Notes under the pieces: model-generated
The model's input: only the letters and a program-made list of their open reading frames with translations
Database searches by the model: none
Told to the model about the DNA's origin: nothing
NCBI RefSeq assembly: GCF_002813375.1
Contig: NZ_PHUJ01000003.1
Span: forward strand, 1,240,001 to 1,304,000
Direction: 5' to 3'
Length of the DNA: 64,000 nucleotides
From: Pseudonocardia alni
Lineage (GTDB): Bacteria; Actinomycetota; Actinomycetes; Mycobacteriales; Pseudonocardiaceae
Shown here: piece after piece, positions 10,242 through 18,653 of the stretch
Layout: every line of letters starts with the position of its first letter
Numbering within the stretch: position 1 is the stretch's first letter
Program-made: the position numbers and the translations under genes

Positions 10242-10820
10242 TCAGCCCGCGGAGTCCCCGTCCGGCGTCCCGGCGCCGGTCAGGCCGCCGGTGATGCGCG
10301 TCGCCCGCTCCCCCGCCGCGGCGAGGGTGCGGGCGTGGTCGTGCCAGGCACCGATGTCGTCGCGCAGCCACGCCGCGCGCAGGGCCTCGGTCGCCGTCGT
10401 CCACTGCCGCAGCAGCGCGACCCCCTCGGCGGCACCGCCGGCCCTCCGGTGGGTCCGCAGTGCGCCGGTCATCGCGAGCACGGCACGCATCGCGGTCGCG
10501 ACCTTCCCGGTGATCTCGATCGGCACCGGGAGCCCCGCCGTGGCGTGCGCGACGGCGGCCGCGCGGGTCAGCAGCAGCACCACGGCCACTACCCCGACCA
10601 GCACGACGACGGCCGCCACCCAGAACGCCGCGCCCGCCACCGGGGTGAACGCGAGCACCAGCACGACGAGCAGGAGCACGGGGACGACCCATCGGGCACC
10701 GCGGGCGGTCCGCACCAGGGTGTGGGCACGGCGCTGGGCCGCGGGGTCGGGTGGGGCGTCGTCGGCGCGCACGAGGCCGCGGTCGAGGAAGAGCAGAGCG
10801 GTGTCGGACGTGTCCGGCAT
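10242..10820 (-). CDS. Hypothetical two-helix membrane protein
   Basis: A 192-aa protein I do not recognise. It has an acidic N-terminal part, then a hydrophobic hairpin of two transmembrane helices near residues 45-90, and a C-terminal Ala/Arg-rich helical region of about 100 residues that should be cytoplasmic. An upstream in-frame ATG at 10835 would add five residues. It lies 24 bases after the Fpg/Nei stop on the same strand and is probably co-transcribed. Confidence 0.6.
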   Translation of the reverse strand: MPDTSDTALLFLDRGLVRADDAPPDPAAQRRAHTLVRTARGARWVVPVLLLVVLVLAFTPVAGAAFWVAAVVVLVGVVAVVLLLTRAAAVAHATAGLPVPIEITGKVATAMRAVLAMTGALRTHRRAGGAAEGVALLRQWTTATEALRAAWLRDDIGAWHDHARTLAAAGERATRITGGLTGAGTPDGDSAG

Positions 10821-10844
10821 GGGCTGATTGTGCACGGCCTCCGG

Positions 10845-11651
10845 TCAGACCTGCTCCTGCGGGCACCACCAGGTCGACCGCCCGCCGACGGTGCCGTGCA
10901 CCATCTCGGTCCCGCAGCGGGGGCAGTGCCCGCCCGGGTGCCGGTGCTCGACGACCTCACCGGTGTGCACGCCGCCGTTCGCGACGGCCCGCTCCAGCGC
11001 GCGGTCGAGGTTGCGGTGCAGCCGGTCCAGGTCGGTGCGGGTCAGGTCGCGCACCGGGGCCTTCGGCGAGATCCGCGCCTGCCACAGCGCCTCGTCGGCC
11101 AGCAGGTTCCCGACGCCTGCCAGCACGGACTGGTCGAGCAGCCGTGCCTTCACCGCCGACGTGCCGCGCAGCAGCCGGTCGCGGAACTCGGCCGGCTTCA
11201 TCCCCTCCGCGTCGGGGCCGAGACCGGACAGGTCGGGGTCGAGCCGGACCCGGCCGAGACGGCGCTTGTCGAACAGCCGGAGCTCCCCGCCGTCGTCGAA
11301 GGTCATGGTGAACCGGTCCCACTCGGCCTTGCGCGGCTGCCGGTCGGGGCGGGCGGGGCCGCCGCCGATGCGCTCACCGTCGGAGTCGGTGACGACGATC
11401 CGTCCGCCCATCCCGAGATGCACGCCGAGCGCGGGCCCCGCCTCGCCGTCGGCGGTCTCGGTGTCGCACCACATGGTCTTGCCGATCCGGTTCGCCCGGG
11501 TGAGCCGCCCGCCCTTCAGCGCCGAGGCGATGTCACCGGGGCGGTGCGGGCGGCAGACCCAGTCGTCGCGGTCGTCGACGGCGGTGATCGTGCGGCCGAC
11601 GGCCTCGGCGAGGACCGTGCGTGCGTTCTCCACCTCGGGCAGCTCGGGCAT
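10845..11651 (-). CDS. Fpg/Nei-family DNA glycosylase/AP lyase
   Basis: Base-excision-repair enzyme of 268 aa that removes oxidised bases and nicks the strand. The mature N terminus PELPEVE carries the catalytic proline and glutamate, so the ATG at 11651 is fixed, not the upstream ATG at 11681. The beta-hairpin lysine follows in NRIGKTMW, and the helix-two-turn-helix occurs in the LLDQSVLAGVGNLLADEALW stretch. The C-terminal zinc finger starts normally (CPRCGTEM) but ends WWCPQEQV, so the fourth cysteine of the usual C-x2-C...C-x2-C is absent. It is nearer to actinobacterial Nei paralogues than to MutM. Confidence 0.88.
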   Translation of the reverse strand: MPELPEVENARTVLAEAVGRTITAVDDRDDWVCRPHRPGDIASALKGGRLTRANRIGKTMWCDTETADGEAGPALGVHLGMGGRIVVTDSDGERIGGGPARPDRQPRKAEWDRFTMTFDDGGELRLFDKRRLGRVRLDPDLSGLGPDAEGMKPAEFRDRLLRGTSAVKARLLDQSVLAGVGNLLADEALWQARISPKAPVRDLTRTDLDRLHRNLDRALERAVANGGVHTGEVVEHRHPGGHCPRCGTEMVHGTVGGRSTWWCPQEQV

Positions 11652-11710
11652 GACGATCAGTGTGGCGTGGCCGGGGAACACCCGCGCGCCGGTCCGTCGT
11701 TGGGGCCGGT

Positions 11711-13504
11711 GTGACTGCTGGTGAACGGATGAAGGTGCGGGCGCCCGAACTGCGCGGACGGCGGTGGCTCAACACCGGCGGCGAGGACGTGACCCTCGCC
11801 GGGCTGCGCGGGCGGATCGTGGTGCTCGACTTCTGGACGTTCTGCTGCGTCAACTGCCTGCACGCGCTCGACGAGCTGCGGCCCCTGGAAGCCGAGTTCG
11901 GTGACGTCCTGACGATCATCGGGGTGCACTCGCCGAAGTTCCTGCACGAGGCGGACCCGGCCGCCGTCGAGGCCGCCGTGGAGCGCTACGACGTCACCCA
12001 CCCCGTCCTCGACGACCCGGAGCTCACCACCTGGGACGCCTACGCCGCCCGCGCCTGGCCGACCCTGGCCGTCATCGACCCGGACGGGTTCGTCGTCGCC
12101 CGGATGGCGGGCGAGGGGCACGGCCCCGGGCTGGCCGCGCTGGTCCGGGAGCTGGTCGCCACGCACGGCGACCGGCTGCGCCGCGGGGACGACCCGTACG
12201 TCCCGCCGCCCGCGCCGGACACCGCGCTGCGGTTCCCCGGGAAGGTCGTCGCGCTGCCCGGCGGCACGTTCCTCGTGTCCGACACCGCCCACCATCAGCT
12301 CGTCGAGCTGGAGCCCGACCTGGCGACCGAGGTGCGGCGGATCGGGTCCGGGGAGCGCGGGCTCGCCGACGGCGCGGCGGCGACGGCACGGTTCTCCGAG
12401 CCGCAGGGGCTGCTGGTCCTCCCCTCCGGCGACGCCGTGCTGGTCGCCGACACCGTCAACCACGCGATCCGGCGGATCGGCCTGGCCGACGGCACCGTGT
12501 CCACCCTGGCCGGAACCGGTGAGCAGCTGCGCGAGCGGGTCGCCGTCGGTGCCGCGTCGGCGATGCTGTCCTCGCCGTGGGACCTGGAGTGGTGGGGCGG
12601 GACGGTCGTCGTCGCGATGGCGGGACCGCACCAGCTGTGGACCCTCGACCCCGCCACCGGCGAGGCCCGGGTGCTGGCCGGGACCACCAACGAGGGGCTG
12701 CGCGACGGCGCGTTCGACGAGGCGTTCTTCGCCCAGCCGTCCGGGCTGGCCGCCGGCCCCGACGGGACGCTGTGGGTCGCCGACTCCGAGATCTCCGCGC
12801 TGCGCCGGGTCGGCGACGGCCCCGGGGCCGCGGTCGCGACGGCCGTCGGGCAGGGGCTGTTCGAGTTCGGGCACCGCGACGGCCCGGCCGCGCAGGCGCT
12901 GCTGCAGCACCCGCTCGGGGTGACTGTGCTGCCCGACGGCTCGGTCGCCGTCGCCGACACCTACAACGGCGCGGTGCGCCGGTTCGACCCGGCGACGAAC
13001 CTGGTCTCCACCCTGGCCGAGGGGCTCGCCGAGCCGTCGGACCTGCTCGTCGACGGCGAGACGCTGGTCGTGGTCGAGTCCGCGGCGCACCAGCTGGTGC
13101 GGCTGCCCGTCCCGGCCGGGTCGCTGGTGTCCGGCGACGCCCACGTCGTCCGGCGGACCCCGACGGCCCTCGCCCCGGGCGTGGCGCTGCGGATCGGGTT
13201 CGCCCCGCCCACCGGGCAGCACCTCGACGACCGGTACGGCGACCCGACGTCGCTGACCGTGGCGGCCGACCCGCCGTCGCTGCTGCTGTCCGGCGGGGGC
13301 ACCGCGACCGGGCTGACCCGCGAGCTGCGCCTGGACCCGGGCGTCGGCGCCGGGGTGCTGCAGGTCGCGGTGACCGCGGCGGCCTGCGACGACCCGTCGG
13401 ACGGGTTCGCCGCCTGCCACCGCTACCAGCAGGACTGGGGCATCCCGGTGACCGTCGACGACGGCGGGCCCGCCGAGCTGGCGCTGGACCTGCGGTCGGT
13501 CTAG
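11711..13504 (+). CDS. Thioredoxin-domain NHL-repeat protein (NHLRC2-like)
   Basis: A 597-aa cytosolic protein with three parts. An N-terminal thioredoxin-like domain (about 15-165) carries the redox motif WTFCCVNC, with Cys45, Cys46 and Cys49. A central beta-propeller of NHL repeats (about 175-480) shows recurring forms such as VADTVNHAIRRI, VADSEISALRRV and VADTYNGAVRRF. A C-terminal beta domain follows. This order matches human NHLRC2 and its bacterial homologues, whose reaction is not known. The start could equally be the ATG at 11729. Its stop shares CTAG with the stop of the convergent response regulator. Confidence 0.86.
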   Translation: MTAGERMKVRAPELRGRRWLNTGGEDVTLAGLRGRIVVLDFWTFCCVNCLHALDELRPLEAEFGDVLTIIGVHSPKFLHEADPAAVEAAVERYDVTHPVLDDPELTTWDAYAARAWPTLAVIDPDGFVVARMAGEGHGPGLAALVRELVATHGDRLRRGDDPYVPPPAPDTALRFPGKVVALPGGTFLVSDTAHHQLVELEPDLATEVRRIGSGERGLADGAAATARFSEPQGLLVLPSGDAVLVADTVNHAIRRIGLADGTVSTLAGTGEQLRERVAVGAASAMLSSPWDLEWWGGTVVVAMAGPHQLWTLDPATGEARVLAGTTNEGLRDGAFDEAFFAQPSGLAAGPDGTLWVADSEISALRRVGDGPGAAVATAVGQGLFEFGHRDGPAAQALLQHPLGVTVLPDGSVAVADTYNGAVRRFDPATNLVSTLAEGLAEPSDLLVDGETLVVVESAAHQLVRLPVPAGSLVSGDAHVVRRTPTALAPGVALRIGFAPPTGQHLDDRYGDPTSLTVAADPPSLLLSGGGTATGLTRELRLDPGVGAGVLQVAVTAAACDDPSDGFAACHRYQQDWGIPVTVDDGGPAELALDLRSV

Positions 13505-14145
13505 CCGATCCAGGCCAGGACGGCCATCACGCGGCGGTGGTCGTCCGACGACGGCGGCAGCCCGAGCTTGGTGAAGATCGAGGAGATGTGCTTCTCCACC
13601 GCGCCCTGGGTGATCACCATGAGCCGGCCGATGGCGATGTTGGTGCGACCCTGTGCCATCAGCTCCAGCACCTCGCGCTCGCGCGGGGACAGCTCGGCCA
13701 GGGGGTCGCGCCGGCGGCGCTTGGTGAGCAGCGCGGTGACGACCTCGGGGTCCAGCACGGTGCCGCCCGCGGCGACCCGGCCGAGTGCGTCGGAGAGCTC
13801 GGCGAGCTTGGACACGCGGTCCTTGAGCAGGTACCCGACCCCGCCGCCGGCCTCCAGCAGGTCGGTGGCGTAGGACTCCTCGACGTACTGCGACAGCACC
13901 AGGATCCCGACCGACGGGAACCGCCTGCGGATCTCCAGCGCGGCCCGCAGCCCCTCGTCGGTGAACGAGGGCGGCATCCGTACGTCGACGACGGCCACCT
14001 CGGGCTGGTGCTCCTCGACCGCGGCGACGAGCGCGGTGCCGTCCCCGACCGCGGCGAGCACCGTCGCGTCCGCCTCCTCCAGCAGCCGGACCAGGCCCTC
14101 GCGCAGCAGCACCGAGTCCTCGGCGAGGACCACCCGCATCGTCAT
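13501..14145 (-). CDS. NarL/LuxR-type response regulator
   Basis: A 214-aa regulator with a receiver domain at 3-120 (acidic pair E9/D10, phospho-acceptor Asp54 in VVDVRMPP, conserved Lys in YLLKDRV) and a C-terminal LuxR-type helix-turn-helix (LSPREREVLELMAQGRTN onward). It is partnered with the histidine kinase 14 bases upstream and presumably controls promoters in response to it. Its ATG could be 14145 or 14139. Signal and targets are not evident. Confidence 0.93.
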   Translation of the reverse strand: MTMRVVLAEDSVLLREGLVRLLEEADATVLAAVGDGTALVAAVEEHQPEVAVVDVRMPPSFTDEGLRAALEIRRRFPSVGILVLSQYVEESYATDLLEAGGGVGYLLKDRVSKLAELSDALGRVAAGGTVLDPEVVTALLTKRRRRDPLAELSPREREVLELMAQGRTNIAIGRLMVITQGAVEKHISSIFTKLGLPPSSDDHRRVMAVLAWIG

Positions 14146-14159
14146 GGCCCCATCCTGGG

Positions 14160-15614
14160 TCACGCGTCCCCCAGGCCGGCGACCGGGACCTCCGCGGTCA
14201 GGACGGTCGGGCCACCCGGCGGGCTGTCGACCTCCAGGCGTCCCTCGACGATCTCCAGCCGGTCGGCGAGCCCGGCCAGGCCGTGGCCCTTGCCCGGATG
14301 GGCGCCGCCGCGGCCGTCGTCGCGGACGCAGACCCGCAGCAGGGTCTCGTCGACGGTCACGGTGACCGTCACCGCGGTCGCGCCGGCGTGCTTGGCGATG
14401 TTGGTGAGCGCCTCGGTCACCACGAAGTACGCGGTGTTCTCGACCAGGGCGGGCAGCCGGGTGCCGTCGTCGAGGCCCACGTCGAGGTCGACCGGGACCG
14501 GGCAGCGCCCCGCGGCGGCCCGCAGCGCCGGGCCGAGCCCGCGGTCGGCCAGGATCGGCGGCGCGATGCCCCGGGACAGCGCACGCAGCTCCGAGAGCGC
14601 CTCGCGGCTCTGTTCCAGGGCCTCGTGCAGCAGCGGGCGGGCGCGCTCGGGGTCGTCGTCGAGGCGCCGGACGGCGGACTCCAGGTCCATACCCAGCCGC
14701 ACCAGGCGCTGCTGCGGCCCGTCGTGGATGTCGCGTTCGAGCCGGCGCAGGGTCTGCGCCTCGGCCGCGACGGCCGCCCGGCGGCCGGCGGCCAGCGCCA
14801 GCGCGCGGGCCCGCAGCGCGGCGGTCTGGTTGGTGAGCAGGCCACGGGCGAGCAGCGCGCGCACGTCGGTCAGCCAGCGCACGACGGTCGGAAGGGTCAT
14901 CAGCAGCAGGACGCCGAGCCCGGTGTTGAGCGCGACGTCGCCGAGGGTGGAGTCGATGCCCGTGATCGAGCCGAACAGTGTCCAGTTGTTCGGCCCGCGC
15001 GGCAGCGACCACTGCCAGAACACGTAGAACAGCCCGCCCAGGCCGGTGACCGACCAGACCAGCGCGATCGCCGCGGTCACCGTCCGCACCGGCAGCGCGG
15101 TGACGGCGTGCGCGACGTCGCGCCAGCTCTGCGGGTCGGCCAGGGCCCGGAACAGCCGCCCCATCAGCGAGCGCCCGCGGTTGGGCCGGTAGTGGTGCGG
15201 CGGGAGCGGGCCCCCGGTCGCGGCCTCGGTGGCCCGGCGCTCCAGCTCGGCGAACCCGCGCGCCGCGGCCAGCAGCCCGACGGTGATCGGCAGCCCGATC
15301 CAGATCACGAACGTCCCCGCGCCCAGCACCAGCCCGACCAGGACCACGACCCCGCTGACGACCGCCAGCGGCAGCCCGGTCAGCAGGTAGGCCATCTGGG
15401 CGCCGAGCCGGGTGCGCCCCGGCCACGACGACGGCCAGCCCGGCGGGTGCGGCAGGTGCAGGCCGCCGTCGCGCAGCAGGTACTCGCGCAACGCGCCGTT
15501 GCCCCAGCCCTCCAGCGCGCGGACCAGGTGCGGGTCCAGGTGGCTGCCGCCCGGCTCGTCGGGGGCGGGGCGGGGGCGGGTGGCGAGGTCGCGGTCGGCC
15601 GGCTCCTCGGACAT
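14160..15614 (-). CDS. NarL-family sensor histidine kinase
   Basis: A 484-aa membrane sensor. An N-terminal sensor region has about five hydrophobic helices with a short extracytoplasmic loop. It is followed by a HisKA_3 dimerisation helix with LERDIHDGPQQRL (phospho-histidine His297) and an HATPase_c domain with the N-box (EALTNIAKHA) and G-boxes (VRDDGRGG, GHGLAGLADRL). It autophosphorylates and passes phosphate to the adjacent response regulator. The AGGAGG ribosome site before the ATG at 15614 fixes the start. The sensor region resembles the multi-TM sensors of actinobacterial NarL-type kinases, often linked to envelope stress, but the signal cannot be read from sequence. Confidence 0.92.
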   Translation of the reverse strand: MSEEPADRDLATRPRPAPDEPGGSHLDPHLVRALEGWGNGALREYLLRDGGLHLPHPPGWPSSWPGRTRLGAQMAYLLTGLPLAVVSGVVVLVGLVLGAGTFVIWIGLPITVGLLAAARGFAELERRATEAATGGPLPPHHYRPNRGRSLMGRLFRALADPQSWRDVAHAVTALPVRTVTAAIALVWSVTGLGGLFYVFWQWSLPRGPNNWTLFGSITGIDSTLGDVALNTGLGVLLLMTLPTVVRWLTDVRALLARGLLTNQTAALRARALALAAGRRAAVAAEAQTLRRLERDIHDGPQQRLVRLGMDLESAVRRLDDDPERARPLLHEALEQSREALSELRALSRGIAPPILADRGLGPALRAAAGRCPVPVDLDVGLDDGTRLPALVENTAYFVVTEALTNIAKHAGATAVTVTVTVDETLLRVCVRDDGRGGAHPGKGHGLAGLADRLEIVEGRLEVDSPPGGPTVLTAEVPVAGLGDA

Positions 15615-15753
15615 GCGGTCCTCCTGCTCGGCGCGGCACGGGTGCACCCCGAGGATAGGCGGTGACGAACACCCCGCCGGGGTCGCGTGGGACGGGGGCG
15701 ACATGGTGAGCTACCCCTCGGTAACAGACGCGACGACGCGAGAAGGTGTGCCC

Positions 15754-16911
15754 GTGGACCCCGCCGACCTCACCGACGTCCTGGACTCCGTCCGTGACTT
15801 CATCCGCACCGAGGTGGTGCCGCAGGAGGAGCGGATCGACGCCGAGGACGCCGTCCCCGAGCGCATCGTCGCCCAGTGCAAGGAGATGGGCCTCTACGGC
15901 TTCACCATCCCCGAGCAGTACGGCGGCCTCGGCCTGACCGCCTCGCAGGAGGTCCGCCTCGCGTTCGAGCTCGGCTGGACGACCCCCGCGCTGCGCTCGC
16001 TGTTCGGCACCAACAACGGCATCGCCGGGCACGTGCTGCTGGAGGGCGGCACCGAGGAGCAGAAGAAGCAGTGGCTGCCCCGGCTCGCCTCCGGCGAGGT
16101 CACCGCCTCGTTCGGGCTGACGGAGGCCGACGCGGGCTCCGACCCCTCCTCCCTCACCACCCGGGCCGTCCGCGACGGCGACGGCTGGGTCCTCAACGGC
16201 TCCAAGCGCTACATCACCAACTCCCCCGTCGCCGACGTGATCATGGTGTTCGCGCGGACCGACCCGGACGCCCCCGGCAACCGCGGCATCTCCACCTTCC
16301 TCGTCCCGAAGGGCACCCCCGGCCTCTCGGTCGGGCCGAAGGACCACAAGATGGGCCAGTTCGGCGCCTGGACCGCCGACGTGTACCTCGACGACGTCCG
16401 CGTCCCGTTCGAGAACGTCGTCGGCGGCGAGGAGGGCATCGACAAGGGCTTCCTCGTCGCCGCGAAGTGCCTCGCCCACGGCCGGCTGCACATCGGCGCG
16501 GTCTGCGTCGGGATGGCCGACCGGCTGGTCCACGAGACCGTCGAGTTCGCCCGCACCCGCGAGCAGGGTGGCAAGCCGATCGCCCGGTTCCAGCTGGTCC
16601 AGGGCCTGGTCGCGGACTCGGTGACCGACGCCCGCGCGGGCCGCGGCCTGGTCCTCGACGCCGCCCGCAGCTTCGACGACGGCACCGACATGGTCTCCGG
16701 GCCCGCTGCCGCGAAGTACTTCTGCTCGGAGATGGTGGGCCGGGTCGCCGACCGCGCGGTGCAGGTGCACGGCGGGGCGGGCTACATGCGCGGCGTCGCC
16801 GTCGAGCGGTTCTACCGCGACGCCCGGCTCTTCCGGATCTACGAGGGCACCAGCCAGATCCAGCAGGTCATCATCGCCCGCGACGCGCTCGGCCGCGCCG
16901 CCCGGGGCTGA
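15754..16911 (+). CDS. Acyl-CoA dehydrogenase
   Basis: FAD-dependent acyl-CoA dehydrogenase of 385 aa, performing alpha,beta-dehydrogenation in fatty- or branched-acid catabolism. Seen are the FAD/substrate loop FGLTEADAGSD with NGSKRYITN, the C-terminal RFYRDARLFRIYEGTSQIQ signature and VHGGAGY. The glutamate of IYEGTSQ is the catalytic base position in short/medium-chain enzymes. Of several in-frame starts (ATG 15703, GTG 15748, GTG 15754) I chose 15754, which has AGAAGG seven bases upstream. No ETF or thiolase gene is adjacent, so chain length is unresolved. Confidence 0.92.
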   Translation: MDPADLTDVLDSVRDFIRTEVVPQEERIDAEDAVPERIVAQCKEMGLYGFTIPEQYGGLGLTASQEVRLAFELGWTTPALRSLFGTNNGIAGHVLLEGGTEEQKKQWLPRLASGEVTASFGLTEADAGSDPSSLTTRAVRDGDGWVLNGSKRYITNSPVADVIMVFARTDPDAPGNRGISTFLVPKGTPGLSVGPKDHKMGQFGAWTADVYLDDVRVPFENVVGGEEGIDKGFLVAAKCLAHGRLHIGAVCVGMADRLVHETVEFARTREQGGKPIARFQLVQGLVADSVTDARAGRGLVLDAARSFDDGTDMVSGPAAAKYFCSEMVGRVADRAVQVHGGAGYMRGVAVERFYRDARLFRIYEGTSQIQQVIIARDALGRAARG

Positions 16912-16925
16912 CCGCACCCCGCGCC

Positions 16926-16956
16926 CCACACCGCCCCCGCACCACACCGCCCCCGC
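16926..16956. repeat. Short tandem repeat (15-mer x2)
   Basis: Two copies of CCACACCGCCCCCGC (16926-16940 and 16942-16956) separated by one base, just after the acyl-CoA dehydrogenase stop and 19 bases before the left palindrome of the nuclease unit. Probably simple slippage; no function can be assigned. Confidence 0.6.
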
Positions 16957-16975
16957 CCTCCGGGTAGCTCCCAGG

Positions 16976-17010
16976 GTCACTCTCGTAGCGCTCTAAGCCA
17001 CGAAAGTGAC
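16976..17010. repeat. Left palindrome of nuclease unit A
   Basis: An imperfect inverted repeat: 11-bp arms (GTCACTCTCGT and ACGAAAGTGAC, ten of eleven paired) around the 13-base loop AGCGCTCTAAGCC. Bases 16979-17003 are identical to 18102-18126, in the same orientation, on the far side of the next gene. It lies 98 bases upstream of the nuclease-like gene and 64 bases after the acyl-CoA dehydrogenase stop. It could also act as a terminator for that gene, but its duplication beyond the next gene argues for a further role. Confidence 0.85.
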
Positions 17011-17107
17011 ACTCGGGGCAGCTCCGGTCGGGAGCGGCGCGAGGATGGTTGTCCACAGGAGAGGAAGTCGTCCCGGTTGCGGGGCCGGACGGGGGCACGC
17101 TGGTCGG

Positions 17108-18067
17108 GTGCCCCGACGCAGCGCTCCCTCACCCGCTGAGGTCCTGTCCGAGCTCCGCGAGCCCGTCGTCCCGGTCCGTGAGCTCGAGAGACTGGGTCTG
17201 GACCGCCGGACGATCGCCCGCCGCTGCCGGCCGGGCGGGCCGTGGCGCAGTCTCTGTCCCGGGGTCGTCAAACTGTCCAACGGCCCCGTGGTCCGTGACG
17301 ACCGGCAGCGGGCAGCGCTGATCGTCGCCGGGCCGGACGCGATGCTGACCGGGCTCGACGCCTTGCACCTGCACGGGGTGCGCACCGCGCCGTCGCCCCA
17401 CGGTCCGGTGCACGTCCTCGTCCCGCACGACCGTCGTCGCGGGAGGTGGTCGGTGGTGCGGACGGAACGGACGCGGCGTCTGCCGGTCCCGGGGGCACGC
17501 CGGCACCCGGTCGCACCGGTGGTGCGCGCTGCGGTCGACGCGGCTCGGTGCTCCCGCGATCGCGACTTCGTCCGGGACCTGTTCGCCGATCTCCTGCAAC
17601 ACGGGCACGGCACGATCGACGAGCTCCGGGAGGAGCTGGCTGTCTGCAGCAGCCGGGGAGTCGCCCTGCCCCGGGCGGTCCTCGGCGAGATGACCGCGGG
17701 AGTGCGCTCCGTGGCCGAGGCCAGGGCGCGGAAGCTGGTGCTCCGCAGCGGTCTGCCGGTGCCGCGGTCCAACGTCCGGCTGACCGACCGGCGTGGCGTC
17801 CTGATCGCCGTCGTCGACTTCTGGTGGCCGGAGGCGGGTCTCGCCTGGGAGATCGACTCGATCGAGTTCCACCTCTCCCCGGAGGACTACGCCCGCACCG
17901 TGCGCAGGCGGGCCGCCCTCAGCAGGCACGGTGTCGTCGTGGTGCAGACCCTGCCGTCCGACCTGCGACGACGACCGGCCGAGATCGTCGACGAGCTACG
18001 CCGATGTCACGCCCGCGCTCTCGCCCAGCCCCGTCCCGACGTCATCCACCTCGACGACGCCGCCTGA
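17108..18067 (+). CDS. AbiEi-like winged-helix / DUF559 nuclease-like protein (unit A)
   Basis: A 319-aa protein in two parts. Residues 5-60 look like the AbiEi-type winged helix (LRELERLGLDRRTIARR) used for DNA binding. The C-terminal 90 residues look like a DUF559/Vsr-like PD-(D/E)XK fold: Asp237 in VVDFWWPE, Glu248 and Asp250 in WEIDSIEFH, then Arg-rich YARTVRRRAALSRHG and a terminal beta strand. DUF559 proteins are often labelled type IV antitoxin or endonuclease; no member of this subtype has a function I can cite. I chose the GTG at 17108, since upstream residues look like untranslated sequence. No toxin gene is adjacent. Direct copies of one palindrome lie on both sides, so the gene may be a mobile unit. 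Confidence 0.8.
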   Translation: MPRRSAPSPAEVLSELREPVVPVRELERLGLDRRTIARRCRPGGPWRSLCPGVVKLSNGPVVRDDRQRAALIVAGPDAMLTGLDALHLHGVRTAPSPHGPVHVLVPHDRRRGRWSVVRTERTRRLPVPGARRHPVAPVVRAAVDAARCSRDRDFVRDLFADLLQHGHGTIDELREELAVCSSRGVALPRAVLGEMTAGVRSVAEARARKLVLRSGLPVPRSNVRLTDRRGVLIAVVDFWWPEAGLAWEIDSIEFHLSPEDYARTVRRRAALSRHGVVVVQTLPSDLRRRPAEIVDELRRCHARALAQPRPDVIHLDDAA

Positions 18068-18089
18068 GCCGCGGGGCGGCCCCGGAGGT

Positions 18090-18142
18090 GCCCCCAGGGG
18101 AACTCTCGTAGCGCTCTAAGCCACGAGAGTTCCCCTGGGGGC
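18090..18142. repeat. Right palindrome of nuclease unit A
   Basis: A perfect 20-bp stem (18090-18109 with 18123-18142) around the same 13-base loop, AGCGCTCTAAGCC, as the left copy. The inner 25 bases are identical to the left copy. The next pairs outward differ but remain paired (T-A and C-G on the left, G-C and A-T on the right). It begins 22 bases after the nuclease-like gene's stop. It would also be a strong transcript hairpin. Confidence 0.9.
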
Positions 18143-18188
18143 AGGCCCGGAGGGTCGCGGACGTGAGAGGCAGCAACCGGGACGACGA

Positions 18189-18221
18189 ACGGCCCCGCCC
18201 GGGAATCCCGGGCGGGGCCGT
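18189..18221 (-). terminator. Terminator of the ctaC-ctaF operon
   Basis: A perfect 15-bp GC stem (ACGGCCCCGCCCGGG) with a 3-base AAT loop, 17 bases beyond the ctaF stop. It separates the oxidase operon from the nuclease unit. Confidence 0.8.
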
Positions 18222-18237
18222 CGTGTGCTGCGGTCGA

Positions 18238-18636
18238 TCAGTGGGCGGCGGGGCCCCGGTGGTACTCGAACACCAGGCCGCCGACGGCGATCAGCACCAG
18301 CGTCATGCCGATGACGATCATCCAGGCGTACCAGAAGGCCACACCCAGGGCGGCGAAGGCGGCCGCGGCGGCCAGACCCAGCGGCCAGTAGCTGCCGGCG
18401 GAGAAGAAGCCCACCTCGCCGGCACCGTCGGACACCTCGGCCTCGGGGTTGTCCTCGGGGCGCTCCTCGAGGCGGCGGGAGACGAACCGGAAGTACGTGC
18501 CGACGATCAGCGACAGGCCCGCGGTCAGCCACAGCGCGGTCACGCCGACGACCTCACCGGCGATGAACATGTACGCCAGCGCGGCCAGGATGAAGAAGCC
18601 GGTGACGATCTCGAAGAGCCGGGACTCGATCTTCAT
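18238..18636 (-). CDS. ctaF: Cytochrome c oxidase subunit 4 (actinobacterial)
   Basis: A 132-aa integral membrane subunit of the aa3-type oxidase. It has four hydrophobic helices (near 8-30, 35-50, 80-100 and 105-125), with a charged loop (RRLEERPEDNPEAEVSDG) between the second and third. Length and layout match the actinobacterial CtaF family, which is needed for assembly of the oxidase inside the bc1-aa3 supercomplex. The ATG at 18636 lies 17 bases after the ctaC stop, so the two form an operon, as in mycobacteria (Rv2199c next to Rv2200c). Confidence 0.9.
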   Translation of the reverse strand: MKIESRLFEIVTGFFILAALAYMFIAGEVVGVTALWLTAGLSLIVGTYFRFVSRRLEERPEDNPEAEVSDGAGEVGFFSAGSYWPLGLAAAAAFAALGVAFWYAWMIVIGMTLVLIAVGGLVFEYHRGPAAH

Positions 18637-18653
18637 GGGGTGCGCGTCCTCCC

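Noticed and set aside
13501-16980. A 1159-codon open frame on the minus strand spanning two real genes and the antisense of the acyl-CoA dehydrogenase
   Set aside because: Only its last 215 codons (response regulator) are real. The rest is antisense to or out of frame with the histidine kinase and acyl-CoA dehydrogenase, and is Arg/Pro/Gly-rich without motifs.
17108-18067. Calling the unit A gene a type IV antitoxin with a cognate toxin
   Set aside because: No AbiEii-like nucleotidyltransferase gene is adjacent. The C terminus looks nuclease-like, not like the AbiEi antitoxin C-terminal domain.
16976-18142. The unit A palindromes as ordinary terminators only
   Set aside because: The right copy could terminate transcription, but the left copy shares 25 identical bases and orientation with it across a gene, which independent terminators do not explain.
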